Part shown: piece by piece, positions 37,522 to 47,755 of the stretch
Position numbering within the stretch: the first letter of the stretch is position 1
How the letters are laid out: each line of letters begins with the position of its first letter
NCBI RefSeq assembly: GCF_011290365.1
Contig: NZ_CP049786.1
Span: 4,030,001 to 4,094,000, forward strand
Direction: 5' to 3'
DNA: 64,000 nt
DNA from: Leclercia sp. 29361
Lineage (GTDB): Bacteria > Pseudomonadota > Gammaproteobacteria > Enterobacterales > Enterobacteriaceae
Notes under the pieces: model-generated
Databases searched by the model: none
Seen by the model: only the letters and a program-made list of their open reading frames with translations
Told to the model about the DNA's origin: nothing
Program-made: the position numbers and the translations under genes

Positions 37522-37884
37522 ATGGAAATTATTCGTTCTTATGCAAAGCAGCTTCGACGCGAGCTGACGACAGAAGAGAGACGACTCTGGTATCTGTTAC
37601 GCAGTCGCCGGTTCGCTCACTATAAATTTCGTCGCCAGCATCCTGTAGGGAATTACATTCTGGATTTCGTCTGTTGCGAGGCGCGCCTGGTCATTGAGCT
37701 GGATGGGGGGCAACATGTTGAAAGAGAAGAATATGACCGGCAAAGAACAGCCTGGTTGAATCAAAAAGGCTGGATGGTGATTCGATTCTGGAACAACGAA
37801 GTGTGGAATAATGAGGAAGGGGTGCTGAACAGTATTTTAGAAAATCTGCAAACGCTTTTACCCTCACCCCGGCCCTCTCCCTGA
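37522..37884 (+). CDS. DUF559 (restriction-endonuclease-like fold) protein
   Basis: A 120-residue protein with the typical DUF559 layout: AKQLRRELTTEERRLWYLLRSR, then FRRQHPVGNYILDF with the catalytic-like Asp, and LVIELDGGQH with the E-x-D pair of a PD-(D/E)XK-like site, then VIRFWNNEV. Such proteins resemble Vsr-type nucleases but their role is not established. The last residues (LPSPRPSP) and the stop codon come from a copy of the dispersed hairpin repeat, so the C-terminus has been extended by that repeat. It occupies the place of ansB/yggM in K-12. Confidence 0.8.
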   Translation: MEIIRSYAKQLRRELTTEERRLWYLLRSRRFAHYKFRRQHPVGNYILDFVCCEARLVIELDGGQHVEREEYDRQRTAWLNQKGWMVIRFWNNEVWNNEEGVLNSILENLQTLLPSPRPSP

Positions 37885-37895
37885 AAGGGAGAGGG
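37861..37895 (+). repeat. Dispersed CCCTCACCC-type hairpin repeat, copy 4
   Basis: CCCTCACCCCGGCCCTCTCC with a CCCTCTCCCT/AGGGAGAGGG-like hairpin. The stop codon of the DUF559 gene falls inside it. Confidence 0.8.
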
Positions 37896-37906
37896 AGCAA
37901 ATCATT

Positions 37907-37942
37907 CCCTCGCCCCTTTGGGGAGAGGGTTAGGGTGAGGGG
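37907..37942 (-). repeat. Dispersed CCCTCACCC-type hairpin repeat, copy 5
   Basis: On the minus strand it begins CCCCTCACCCTAACCCTCTC and continues into a hairpin arm. It is inverted relative to copy 4 and lies 16 bp past the yggN stop; the pair could form a larger cruciform. Confidence 0.8.
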
Positions 37943-37958
37943 CCCAGACCGCACAAAC

Positions 37959-38678
37959 CTACTTCAGCGATCCCACCAGCCCCTTGCGGCTCTCTTCCAG
38001 CGACACCACGCGTTTACACACGTCTTTGCCGAACGCTTTGAAATCCGCTTCCTGGTTCTTCCACTCGTTCTGAATCGAGGTTTGCAGACCACCCAGGCTA
38101 CCCAGCACGCCCTGCAGCGGGTTGCCGCCGCCTTTGAGCACCGCTTTGGCACCCATCTCGTTGATGCTGTCCTGCAGAATGCCACCCATCGCCTGATTCA
38201 CCAGCTGCTGGCCATCGGCACGCACCTGATCGATCGCCTGATAGTGGAACGTCAGGCCATCGGTACGATGCTCAATAATCCGGTTCATCTGCTCTTTTAG
38301 CTGGGCGTCCAGTTTGGTCAGGCGCGAGCGCATATTGCTGCTCTCCCCCACCTCTTTGGCGATGATCTTATCCAGCGCGACACGGCCTTTTTCCACGCGG
38401 GTCAGAGCGCCTTCGTCGATCCACGGCAGCGCGCTGCGCAGATCGGCCTGGTAATCTTTTGCCTGTTCACGTTGGGCTGCGCTCAGTTGATACTGCTTGC
38501 CGTTAAACATGACGTTGCCATCCGGGGTGATCACCAGATTGCCGTTCTCACCTTTTACCTGCACGGTTTGCGGGCTCAGGATCACGTCGTCACGCGGTGT
38601 GACTTCGCATTTGTAATCTGCGTGAGCGGTCAGAGCCGTGGTCATTAAAGCCGCAGCGAGCAGCGTTTTGCGCATCAT
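37959..38678 (-). CDS. yggN: DUF2884 family periplasmic protein YggN
   Basis: A 239-residue protein with a cleavable signal peptide (MMRKTLLAAAL to TAHA). The start has GGGAG upstream and gives the E. coli YggN length. The mature part is mostly helical and charged, with an invariant-looking LTKLDAQLKEQMNRIIE segment. Its function is unknown. It lies after yggL and before the inverted repeat pair. Confidence 0.92.
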   Translation of the reverse strand: MMRKTLLAAALMTTALTAHADYKCEVTPRDDVILSPQTVQVKGENGNLVITPDGNVMFNGKQYQLSAAQREQAKDYQADLRSALPWIDEGALTRVEKGRVALDKIIAKEVGESSNMRSRLTKLDAQLKEQMNRIIEHRTDGLTFHYQAIDQVRADGQQLVNQAMGGILQDSINEMGAKAVLKGGGNPLQGVLGSLGGLQTSIQNEWKNQEADFKAFGKDVCKRVVSLEESRKGLVGSLK

Positions 38679-38730
38679 ATATTCTCCCTCAGACAAAACG
38701 GGCCAGCAATTGCTGGCCCCTGATGCTCTA

Positions 38731-39057
38731 TTAGTCCCACCAAATATCGAAAAGTTCGCTGATGCGTACGTCTTCGAATTTGTGGTCTTCCAGCCACTTA
38801 CGCACGATAGCCTGATGCTCTTCGGTGCACTGGCCGATCTCTTGTTTGCAGATCAGACCTTCCCACGCCAGGTAGCCGCTGCCGTCAAACGCCAGCTTGT
38901 TCGGCTCGATAACTTCATTGATGAACGCATCCACGTCTTCATCAATTTTTTCTACACTGGTGCCTTCCGGGAAACGCCATGCAACCGAAAAACCAATTTC
39001 CTGGAATTCTTCGATGTGCATTTTCTTACGCAGACGACGGCTACGGTTCTTTGCCAT
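38731..39057 (-). CDS. yggL: YggL family 50S ribosome-binding protein
   Basis: A 108-residue acidic protein with a basic N-terminus ([14 protein letters not shown]). E. coli YggL binds the 50S subunit and was proposed to act in ribosome assembly. The start overlaps the trmB stop (TAATG), giving translational coupling with the tRNA methyltransferase. Confidence 0.94.
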   Translation of the reverse strand: MAKNRSRRLRKKMHIEEFQEIGFSVAWRFPEGTSVEKIDEDVDAFINEVIEPNKLAFDGSGYLAWEGLICKQEIGQCTEEHQAIVRKWLEDHKFEDVRISELFDIWWD

Positions 39058-39776
39058 TATTTCACCCTCTCGAACATTAAGTCCCATACGCCGTGACCAA
39101 GACGATGGCCACGCTGTTCAAATTTCGTTACCGGACGTGAGTCAGGACGCGGCACATAATCGTTGCTCACCGACTGGTTTTTATACCCGTCGAGTGCTGA
39201 CATCACCTCCAGCATATGTTCCGCATACTGTTCCCAGTCGGTCGCCATGTGGAAAACGCCACCCAGCTTCAGTTTGCTTTTTACCAGCTCAGCAAAGGGA
39301 GCCTGAACGATACGGCGTTTATTATGACGTGCTTTGTGCCATGGGTCAGGGAAAAAGAGCTGAACCATGTTCAGAGAATTGTCAGGGATCATCTTGTGCA
39401 GCACTTCCACCGCGTCATGACACATCACCCGCAGGTTCTCAACGCCCTCTTCATGGGCCGTTGCCAGGCACGCGCCCACGCCCGGGGAGTGAACCTCAAT
39501 GCCGAGGAAATTCTGCTCCGGACGCGCTTTTGCCATGGTCACCAGTGAAGCGCCCATGCCGAAACCGATCTCCAGCGTAATCGGCGCGTCGCGGCCAAAC
39601 AGCTCAACGAAATCGAGCGGCTGTTCGGTGAACTCCACGCCCATCACCGGCCAGTAGTTATCCAGCGCGTGTTGCTGCCCCTTTGTCAGGCGACCCTGAC
39701 GGCGGACAAAGCTGCGAATACGGCGCAGCGGGCGACCGTTTTCATCAAATTCCGGTGATATGACGTCGTTTTTCAT
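39057..39776 (-). CDS. trmB: tRNA (guanine-N7-)-methyltransferase
   Basis: SAM-dependent enzyme forming m7G46 in tRNA. The 239-residue product has the SAM motif [11 protein letters not shown] and the active-site [15 protein letters not shown] and FHMATDWE segments. The start [10 protein letters not shown] matches E. coli; an in-frame extension upstream would add 14 residues. It is divergent from mutY. Confidence 0.97.
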   Translation of the reverse strand: MKNDVISPEFDENGRPLRRIRSFVRRQGRLTKGQQHALDNYWPVMGVEFTEQPLDFVELFGRDAPITLEIGFGMGASLVTMAKARPEQNFLGIEVHSPGVGACLATAHEEGVENLRVMCHDAVEVLHKMIPDNSLNMVQLFFPDPWHKARHNKRRIVQAPFAELVKSKLKLGGVFHMATDWEQYAEHMLEVMSALDGYKNQSVSNDYVPRPDSRPVTKFEQRGHRLGHGVWDLMFERVK

Positions 39777-39920
39777 AAAAGAGTAGTCTGCTTGTGAGAA
39801 TGTTCGGGAAACGGGCATTATCCAAAGTTAATGATGGGATGCAAGCATGGGAAAGATCCGGTTTACAGCCGCATGCCTCTGTGCTGCAATCTGCGTCCCT
39901 GATATCGCGAAGCGAAGACC

Positions 39921-40973
39921 ATGCAAGCCTCTCATTTTTCAGCCCAGGTGCTGGACTGGTACGACAAATACGGGCGTAAAACCCTGCCCTGGCAAACTGA
40001 AAAAACGCCTTATAAAGTATGGCTCTCTGAGGTGATGTTGCAACAAACGCAGGTCACTACCGTTATCCCCTACTTTGAGCGCTTTATGGCGCGTTTTCCC
40101 ACCGTGACCGATCTGGCGAACGCCCCCCTTGATGAGGTGCTGCATCTGTGGACCGGGCTCGGCTACTATGCCCGCGCCCGCAATCTGCATAAAGCCGCCC
40201 AGCAGGTGGTATCGCTGCACGGTGGAAAATTCCCGGAAACCTTTGATGAAGTCGCCGCCCTGCCAGGTGTCGGGCGTTCCACCGCCGGCGCGATCCTCTC
40301 CCTCTCGCTGGGTAAACACTTCCCTATTCTCGACGGCAACGTGAAGCGCGTGCTGGCCCGCTGCTATGCCGTTGGCGGCTGGCCGGGCAAGAAAGAGGTG
40401 GAGAAGCGCCTGTGGGAAATTAGCGAAGCGGTCACCCCTGCTAACGGCGTTGAACGCTTTAACCAGGCGATGATGGATTTAGGGGCGATGGTCTGCACCC
40501 GCTCGAAGCCCAAATGCGAACTCTGTCCGCTGAATAATCTGTGTGTGGCTTATGCCAACCACAGCTGGGCACAGTATCCCGGTAAAAAACCGAAGCAGAC
40601 GCTGCCTGAGCGCACCGGCTATTTTCTGCTGATGCAGCACGAAGAGACGGTCTATCTTGCCCAGCGTCCGCCAAGCGGTTTATGGGGCGGCTTATTCTGC
40701 TTCCCGCAGTTTGAGGATGAAGAGAGTCTTCGCGACTGGCTGGCGCAACGCGGCATCCCTGCCGATACTCTTGTGCAGCTCACTGCGTTTCGCCATACCT
40801 TCAGCCACTTCCATCTGGATATTGTTCCAATGTGGCTTCCCGTGTCCTCATTCACCGCGTGCATGGATGAAGGCACCGCTCTCTGGTATAACTTAGCGCA
40901 ACCGCCGTCAGTGGGGCTGGCAGCTCCCGTAGAGCGCCTGTTACAGCAATTACGTGTCGGGGCAATGGTTTAG
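39921..40973 (+). CDS. mutY: Adenine DNA glycosylase
   Basis: Removes adenine mispaired with 8-oxoguanine or guanine. The 350-residue protein has the catalytic Glu37 ([10 protein letters not shown]), the helix-hairpin-helix [13 protein letters not shown], the catalytic Asp in [10 protein letters not shown], and the [4Fe-4S] cysteines in [17 protein letters not shown]. The C-terminal Nudix-like domain that recognises 8-oxoG is complete. It is followed after 25 bp by yggX, the conserved pairing. Confidence 0.98.
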   Translation: MQASHFSAQVLDWYDKYGRKTLPWQTEKTPYKVWLSEVMLQQTQVTTVIPYFERFMARFPTVTDLANAPLDEVLHLWTGLGYYARARNLHKAAQQVVSLHGGKFPETFDEVAALPGVGRSTAGAILSLSLGKHFPILDGNVKRVLARCYAVGGWPGKKEVEKRLWEISEAVTPANGVERFNQAMMDLGAMVCTRSKPKCELCPLNNLCVAYANHSWAQYPGKKPKQTLPERTGYFLLMQHEETVYLAQRPPSGLWGGLFCFPQFEDEESLRDWLAQRGIPADTLVQLTAFRHTFSHFHLDIVPMWLPVSSFTACMDEGTALWYNLAQPPSVGLAAPVERLLQQLRVGAMV

Positions 40974-40998
40974 CTCCGGGCGACAAAGAGGAATCAGT

Positions 40999-41271
40999 AT
41001 GGCCAGAACAATTTTTTGTACCTTCCTGCAACGCGACGCAGAAGGTCAGGACTTCCAGCTCTATCCGGGCGATCTGGGTAAGCGCATCTACAACGAGATC
41101 TCCAAAGAGGCATGGGCGCAGTGGCAGCAAAAGCAAACCATGCTGATTAACGAGCGCAAGCTCAACATGATGAACGTTGAACACCGCAAGCAGCTGGAGC
41201 AGGAGATGGTGAATTTCCTGTTTGAAGGCAAAGACGTTCACATTGAAGGCTATACACCACCAGAAAAATAA
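40999..41271 (+). CDS. yggX: Fe(2+)-trafficking protein YggX
   Basis: A 90-residue cytosolic protein protecting Fe-S enzymes from oxidative damage; in E. coli it is SoxS-inducible. The [20 protein letters not shown] start and [19 protein letters not shown] segment are typical. The start is supported by a GAGG-like RBS; an in-frame ATG inside the mutY end would add 15 residues. Confidence 0.95.
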   Translation: MARTIFCTFLQRDAEGQDFQLYPGDLGKRIYNEISKEAWAQWQQKQTMLINERKLNMMNVEHRKQLEQEMVNFLFEGKDVHIEGYTPPEK

Positions 41272-42453
<1,182 letters not shown>

Positions 42454-42463
42454 CCTTCTCTCT

Positions 42464-42492
42464 TTTACCCTCTCCTCCCCGGAGAGGGTAAA
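42464..42492 (+). terminator. mltC 3' hairpin
   Basis: TTTACCCTCTCC (42464-42475) pairs with GGAGAGGGTAAA (42481-42492). Its core is the same CCCTCTCC/GGAGAGGG hairpin found in the dispersed repeat, without the CCCTCACCC part. Confidence 0.65.
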
Positions 42493-42530
42493 GATGCTCT
42501 CCAGCTGTCCAGACCTCATCCATAGGAAAG

Positions 42531-42546
42531 TGTTATTTGCATCACA
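42531..42546. promoter_or_regulatory. Probable CRP site upstream of nupG
   Basis: TGTTA-TTTGCA-TCACA fits TGTGA-N6-TCACA with one mismatch. nupG is CRP-activated and CytR/DeoR-controlled in E. coli; a second, weaker CRP-like match (GATAG-N6-TCAAA form) lies closer to the gene. Confidence 0.55.
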
Positions 42547-42690
42547 ATCCAAACTGCAAATTAATGTTGATTGCATTTTTTTGCGGGAGGTAACAAAACA
42601 TCACGCCACTCGCTGATAGAATTGCATCAAATACAAAACCCAAATGTTTCTACACCAACATACAGCCCGCTCTCTTGTGAGGAAAGTAAC

Positions 42691-43950
42691 ATGAACCTTA
42701 AGCTGCAGCTTAAAATCTTGTCGTTTCTGCAGTTCTGTCTGTGGGGGAGCTGGCTAACCACGCTCGGTTCCTACATGTTTGTCACGCTCAAGTTCGATGG
42801 CGCCTCAATCGGCGCGGTCTACAGTTCTTTGGGCATTGCCGCCGTTCTGATGCCGACGCTGCTTGGGATCGTGGCGGATAAATGGATAAGCGCCAAGTGG
42901 GTGTATGCGCTTTGCCATCTGGTGGGGGCGGGTACGCTGTTTATGGCGGCCGAGGTCACGACGCCGGGTGCGATGTTCCTGGTGATCCTGTTCAACTCGC
43001 TGGCCTATATGCCAACGCTGGGCCTGATTAACACCATCTCCTACTATCGTCTGAAAGAAGCCGGTATGGATATCGTGACGGACTTCCCACCGATCCGTAT
43101 CTGGGGCACCATCGGCTTTATTATGGCGATGTGGGCTGTCAGCTTCGCCGGCTTCGAACTGAGCCACATGCAGCTCTATATCGGTGCTGCTCTGTCTCTG
43201 GTACTGGCGCTGTTTACCCTGACCCTGCCGCATATCCCAGTCTCTAACCAGCAGAAAAACCAGAGCTGGAGCGCCATGCTCGGTCTGGATGCGTTCGCGC
43301 TGTTTAAAAACAAGCGCATGGCGATCTTCTTTATCTTCTCCATGCTGCTGGGTGCGGAACTGCAGATCACCAACATGTTCGGCAACACCTTCCTGCACAG
43401 CTTCGATAACGACCCGCTGTTCTCAGGGAGCTTTATCGTTGAGCACGCGTCGGTGATGATGTCGATTTCACAGATCTCCGAAACGTTGTTCATCCTGACC
43501 ATCCCGTTCTTCCTGAGCCGCTACGGCATTAAAAACGTGATGATGATCAGTATCTTCGCGTGGATGCTGCGCTTCGGTCTGTTTGCCTACGGCGACCCGT
43601 CAGCCTTCGGTACCGTGCTGCTGGTGCTGTCGATGATCGTCTACGGCTGTGCCTTCGACTTCTTCAACATCTCCGGTTCGGTGTTTGTGGAAAAAGAGGT
43701 TCGTCCGGAAATCCGTGCCAGCGCCCAGGGTATGTTCCTGATGATGACCAACGGCTTCGGCTGTATTCTCGGCGGTGTGGTGAGCGGTAAGATTGTGGAG
43801 ATGTATACCACCAACGGTATTACTGACTGGCAGCCGGTGTGGCTGATCTTTGCTGGCTACTCACTGGTTCTGGCCTTCGCGTTCATGGTGCTGTTCAAGT
43901 ACAAACATGTTCGTACGCCAACAGGTGCGCAGACTCCTGTCGCGCATTAA
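42691..43950 (+). CDS. nupG: Nucleoside:H+ symporter
   Basis: Inner-membrane NHS-family transporter for purine and pyrimidine nucleosides, 12 TM helices. The 419-residue product from MNLKLQLKIL matches E. coli NupG closely (FLQFCLWGSWLTTLGSYMF, FPPIRIWGTIGFIMAMW). Upstream in-frame ATGs lie inside the regulatory region. It ends at a strong terminator. Confidence 0.97.
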   Translation: MNLKLQLKILSFLQFCLWGSWLTTLGSYMFVTLKFDGASIGAVYSSLGIAAVLMPTLLGIVADKWISAKWVYALCHLVGAGTLFMAAEVTTPGAMFLVILFNSLAYMPTLGLINTISYYRLKEAGMDIVTDFPPIRIWGTIGFIMAMWAVSFAGFELSHMQLYIGAALSLVLALFTLTLPHIPVSNQQKNQSWSAMLGLDAFALFKNKRMAIFFIFSMLLGAELQITNMFGNTFLHSFDNDPLFSGSFIVEHASVMMSISQISETLFILTIPFFLSRYGIKNVMMISIFAWMLRFGLFAYGDPSAFGTVLLVLSMIVYGCAFDFFNISGSVFVEKEVRPEIRASAQGMFLMMTNGFGCILGGVVSGKIVEMYTTNGITDWQPVWLIFAGYSLVLAFAFMVLFKYKHVRTPTGAQTPVAH

Positions 43951-43958
43951 TCTGTAAG

Positions 43959-43989
43959 TCCCCCCTCCTGGCGGAGGGGGGATTTTTTT
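43959..43989 (+). terminator. nupG terminator
   Basis: TCCCCCCTCC (43959-43968) pairs with GGAGGGGGGA (43973-43982) and is followed by seven T. It overlaps the last codons of convergent speC. Confidence 0.9.
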
Positions 43990-46123
43990 ACTTCAGTACA
44001 TAGCCGTACAACCGCTTAATCCCGTCCGCATCCTTCTCGCTGTAAACGCCCTGCAACTCCGGTGAAAAACCGGGCAGCAAATTGACGCCCTCTTCCAGCG
44101 CCAGGAAGTAACGCTGTACCGCCCCGCCCCACAGTTCGCCCGGCACAACGCACAGCACGCCTGGCGGGTATGGCAGCGCGCCTTCTGCCGCAATGCGCCC
44201 TTCGGCTTCACTGATGCGCACCAGCTCGACGTTACCGCGAATAAAGGCCTGGTTAGCATCCTGAGGATTCATCGCCACGGTGGGCAGGCTCTCTTTGCGG
44301 AACATCGCTTTCTGCAGATCCTTCACGTCAAAGCTAACGTACAGATCGTGCATCTCCTGGCAGAGCTGACGAATGGTGTAGTCGCGATAGCGCACCGGAT
44401 ACTTCTTCCAGATGGTCGGCAGGACATCGGCCAGCGGGGTGTCGTCTTCGATGTGCTGTTCAAACTGGCCCAACATTGCCACCAGTTGCGCCATCTTCTC
44501 CGCGCTCTCTGCCGGTGTGAGCAAGAAGAGAATGGAGTTGAGATCGCACTTCTCCGGGACAATGCCTTTCTCGCGCAGGTAGTGCGCCAGAATGGTCGCC
44601 GGGATACCAAAATCGGTGTACTTCCCGCTTTCGGCATCAATGCCCGGCGTGGTCAGCAGCAGCTTGCACGGATCGACAAAGTATTGCTCCCGGGCATAGC
44701 CTTCAAAGCCGTGCCATTTCGCCCCCGGCTCAAAGCTGAAGAAGCGCAGCTCGCTGGCAATCGCATGGGTAGGATGATCCTGCCATGGGCGACCAGCCAC
44801 TTCTGGCGGGATAAACGGCTGAATCATTTTGCAGTTGGCGATAATCGCCTTACGCGCTTCGATCCCCAGCTCCACGCATTCGGCCCACAGCCGACGCCCG
44901 CTCTCTCCTTCATGGATCTTGGCGTTAACGTCGAGAGCCGCAAACAGCGGGTAGAACGGGCTGGTAGAGGCGTGCAGCATAAAGGCGTTGTTGAGACGCT
45001 TGTGCGGACAGAAACGCGCCTGGCCGCGGATATGGTTATCCTTCTTGTGGATCTGCGAAGTCTGGGAGAACCCTGCCTGCTGTTTATGCACCGACTGGGT
45101 GACAAAGATCCCCGGATCGTTCTCGTTGAGTTCCAGCAACAGCGGCGAGCTGTCGGCCATCATCGGGATAAACTGCTCGTAACCCACCCACGCGGAGTCA
45201 AACAGGATGTAGTCGCACAGCTGACCGATCTTGTCGATCACCTGGCGGGCGTTATAAATGGTGCCGTCATAGGTGCCGAGCTGGATCACTGCCAGACGGA
45301 ACGGACGCGATTCACCGGCTTTTTCCGGGGCGACTTCACGGATCAGCTCCCGCAGATAGGTCTCGTCAAAGCAGCGGTCATCGATGCCGCCGATAAAGCC
45401 AAACGGGTTACGCGCCGCTTCAAGATAGACCGGCGTAGCCCCGGCCTGGATCAGCGCGCCATGGTGGTTGGATTTATGGTTATTACGGTCAAACAGTACC
45501 AGATCGCCACGGGTCAGCAGCGCGTTGGTCACTACCTTGTTGGCGGCCGAGGTGCCGTTAAGGACGAAATAGGTCTTGTCAGCATTAAACACCTTCGCCG
45601 CGAACTTTTGCGCGTGTTTAGCGGAACCTTCATGGATCAGCAGATCGCCCAGCTTCACGTCGGCGTTGCACATATCGGCACGAAAGACATTTTCGCCAAA
45701 GAAATCGAAGAACTGTCGTCCGGCGGGGTGTTTCTTAAAGAACGCGCCGTGCTGGTGCCCCGGACAAGCAAAAGTGCTGTTGTCCATCGCCACATACTGA
45801 CTCAGGGTGTCGAAAAACGGCGGCAGCAGGTTCTCTTCATAGCGACAGGCCGCCGCTTCCAGCTCTAACCACTCCTGCGCTTTGCCATCGATCACCGCAT
45901 CAACTCCCGCCGGGATCTCAACAGGCTGGGGCGAGAACATTAATACAGGCAGCTTAAAGCCGGTGCGTTTCAGCAACGCGAGGATGCCGCTGTGACTGTC
46001 AGCGACGGTAATGACGACTGCCGCCACATCCGTAAAATCTGTGTTATCCAGCGTCACCACTTCCCGGTGCGTGGACAAGGCGGACGCCAGCTCGCGGCTG
46101 ACGGCAATTTTCATTGATTTCAT
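43988..46123 (-). CDS. speC: Biosynthetic ornithine decarboxylase
   Basis: PLP enzyme converting ornithine to putrescine. The 711-residue product from MKSMKIAVSRE equals E. coli SpeC in length. The PLP lysine is in SVHKQQAGFSQ; the N-terminal wing domain and the large PLP domain (FACPGHQHGAFFKKHPAG) are intact. A 20-codon in-frame upstream extension exists but is not conserved. With speA and speB it provides both routes to putrescine within this window. Confidence 0.98.
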   Translation of the reverse strand: MKSMKIAVSRELASALSTHREVVTLDNTDFTDVAAVVITVADSHSGILALLKRTGFKLPVLMFSPQPVEIPAGVDAVIDGKAQEWLELEAAACRYEENLLPPFFDTLSQYVAMDNSTFACPGHQHGAFFKKHPAGRQFFDFFGENVFRADMCNADVKLGDLLIHEGSAKHAQKFAAKVFNADKTYFVLNGTSAANKVVTNALLTRGDLVLFDRNNHKSNHHGALIQAGATPVYLEAARNPFGFIGGIDDRCFDETYLRELIREVAPEKAGESRPFRLAVIQLGTYDGTIYNARQVIDKIGQLCDYILFDSAWVGYEQFIPMMADSSPLLLELNENDPGIFVTQSVHKQQAGFSQTSQIHKKDNHIRGQARFCPHKRLNNAFMLHASTSPFYPLFAALDVNAKIHEGESGRRLWAECVELGIEARKAIIANCKMIQPFIPPEVAGRPWQDHPTHAIASELRFFSFEPGAKWHGFEGYAREQYFVDPCKLLLTTPGIDAESGKYTDFGIPATILAHYLREKGIVPEKCDLNSILFLLTPAESAEKMAQLVAMLGQFEQHIEDDTPLADVLPTIWKKYPVRYRDYTIRQLCQEMHDLYVSFDVKDLQKAMFRKESLPTVAMNPQDANQAFIRGNVELVRISEAEGRIAAEGALPYPPGVLCVVPGELWGGAVQRYFLALEEGVNLLPGFSPELQGVYSEKDADGIKRLYGYVLK

Positions 46124-46522
46124 AAGCGCAAATACCCGTGCAAGGCGAGAAAAAGCCCCGGACAGGGTGTCCCCCCTGCCCAACGAATGTGTCTGACCGG
46201 AGTTCAGCTCCGACCGCCAGACATCAGTAAAAGCAGAACGCGTCTGATTTTACTGTTGTCCTGCAGTGAGCCTGCAGTACCCTCACCGCATGGTGAGCGT
46301 AGAATAAGATGTGTCGATACGGCCAGCCATTCGCGCAGTAAAAGAGAGTCGGTTCATTGGCGGCCCCGTATCTGAGAGGAGAAAATTCGCGCAATAATGT
46401 CACCTTTCGCCAGGAGGCGCAACAAGGAATCATTATGCAAAAAATGGGATTACATTTGGCGATTACTCACTGAAAAGAGTAATAATAATGCAATATCAAT
46501 GAGTAAATAACAGGAGTTCACA
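46124..46522. other. speC-yqgA divergent intergenic region
   Basis: 399 bp between divergent speC and yqgA. It must hold both promoters. I see short hairpins near the speC side (46163-46180 region) but no clear operator, repeat or RNA gene. Minus-strand reading frames here lack an RBS and recognisable features. Confidence 0.5.
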
Positions 46523-47233
46523 GTGGTTATTGGACCGTTCATTAATGCGGGGGCCGTGCTGCTGGGCGGCGTACTGGGTGCCGTACTTAGCCAGCGCTTA
46601 CCGGAGCGTATTCGCTCCTCGATGCCCTCAATCTTCGGCCTGGCCTCACTGGGAATTGGTATTCTGCTGGTCATCAAGTGCGCCAATTTGCCGGTGATGG
46701 TGCTGGCAACGCTGCTCGGGGCGTTGATCGGGGAGTTCTGCTATCTGGAGAAAGGGATTAACGGCGCCGTCAGCAAAGCGAAAGATCTGCTCTCGCGCGG
46801 TAAGCAGAAAGCCGGTGGCCACGATGCCTATATTCAGAACTATGTCGCCATCATCATACTGTTTTGCGCCAGCGGCACCGGGATCTTTGGTTCGATGCAG
46901 GAAGGGATGACCGGCGACCCCAGCATCCTGATCGCCAAAGCCTTCCTCGATTTCTTCACCGCCACGATTTTTGCGACCACTCTGGGTATCGCGGTTGCCG
47001 CGATCTGCGTGCCGATGCTGCTTATCCAGCTCGCCCTCGCAACCTGTGCCACGCTGATTTTACCCCTGACCACACCTGCGATGATGGCGGACTTCACCGC
47101 AGTAGGCGGCCTGCTGCTGCTGGCAACCGGGCTGCGGATCTGTGGAATTAAGATGTTTGCGGTGGTAAATATGCTGCCTGCGCTGGTGATCGCCATGCCG
47201 CTTTCTGCCCTGTGGACCGCGTTTTTTGCCTGA
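46523..47233 (+). CDS. yqgA: DUF554 family membrane protein YqgA
   Basis: A 236-residue inner-membrane protein with six or more hydrophobic segments, DUF554 family. It starts with GTG and has AGGAG nine bases upstream. The MVIGPFINAGAVLLGG start, and the ILFCASGTGIFGSMQEG and IFATTLGIAVA segments fit E. coli YqgA. It is a predicted transporter of unknown substrate. pheV follows after 95 bp. Confidence 0.94.
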   Translation: MVIGPFINAGAVLLGGVLGAVLSQRLPERIRSSMPSIFGLASLGIGILLVIKCANLPVMVLATLLGALIGEFCYLEKGINGAVSKAKDLLSRGKQKAGGHDAYIQNYVAIIILFCASGTGIFGSMQEGMTGDPSILIAKAFLDFFTATIFATTLGIAVAAICVPMLLIQLALATCATLILPLTTPAMMADFTAVGGLLLLATGLRICGIKMFAVVNMLPALVIAMPLSALWTAFFA

Positions 47234-47328
47234 GATAGCAGCAAAGTGGCGACAGAGTGTGCGGTCAGTAACGAAATCAACAAATTCCGTTGACGGCACA
47301 AGGCAGATCGGGTTTAATTCGCCCCGTT

Positions 47329-47404
47329 GCCCGGATAGCTCAGTCGGTAGAGCAGGGGATTGAAAATCCCCGTGTCCTTGGTTCGATTCCGAGTCCGGGC
47401 ACCA
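47329..47404 (+). tRNA. pheV: tRNA-Phe (GAA)
   Basis: A 76-nt tRNA: acceptor stem GCCCGGA/TCCGGGC, D-arm AGCTCAGTCGGTAGAGC, anticodon GAA in the loop TTGAAAA, T-arm GGTTCGATTCC and encoded ACCA end. The position after yqgA corresponds to pheV in E. coli, a known integration hotspot for islands, but no integrase follows here. Confidence 0.98.
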
Positions 47405-47415
47405 CTATTTAAAGA

Positions 47416-47438
47416 AACCAGCCTACGGGCTGGTTTTT
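47416..47438 (+). terminator. pheV terminator
   Basis: AACCAGCC (47416-47423) pairs with GGCTGGTT (47428-47435), loop TACG, followed by TTTT. Confidence 0.9.
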
Positions 47439-47483
47439 TGCTTTTGGAAAGCTATAAATCCCTTCCCTGTTCGACCAATAGAT

Positions 47484-47675
47484 CTACTGATGGGTAATTT
47501 GCGCCATACAGGCTTCGTGGCGGGCTTTGACGTCTTCAGTATAGTCCAGCGTATATTTACTCTCTCCTCGCTGTCCACGCGCGATACAGTCGTTAAAAAG
47601 ATACTCCTGATATTCTGCCACGAGCAGCAGAGACGGCTCTGTGCAACACTCCTGCTCACCGTAGTCCGCCTGCAT
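47484..47675 (-). CDS. Small hypothetical protein
   Basis: A 63-residue acidic protein starting MQADYGEQECC with AGGA ten bases upstream; an in-frame ATG 27 bp further up is also open. It contains two adjacent cysteines near the N-terminus, a helical LLLVAEYQEYLFNDCIARG stretch and a Cys near the C-terminus. It has no signal peptide or membrane segment. The charge pattern and RBS suggest a real gene; I do not recognise its family. Confidence 0.5.
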   Translation of the reverse strand: MQADYGEQECCTEPSLLLVAEYQEYLFNDCIARGQRGESKYTLDYTEDVKARHEACMAQITHQ

Positions 47676-47755
47676 TGAAGAGTTCCTGAAGAAAGTAATC
47701 ATAACGCTTTCACACCGTATGAAGGGGCTCCCTCAGGGATAAGGGAGCATCGGGA

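Noticed and set aside
44348..45868. 506-codon open frame antisense to speC
   Set aside because: Shadow of speC codon usage without recognisable domains.
46224..46433. 69-codon frame upstream of speC as a leader peptide
   Set aside because: No RBS, no similarity to known ornithine-sensing leader peptides, and composition looks random.
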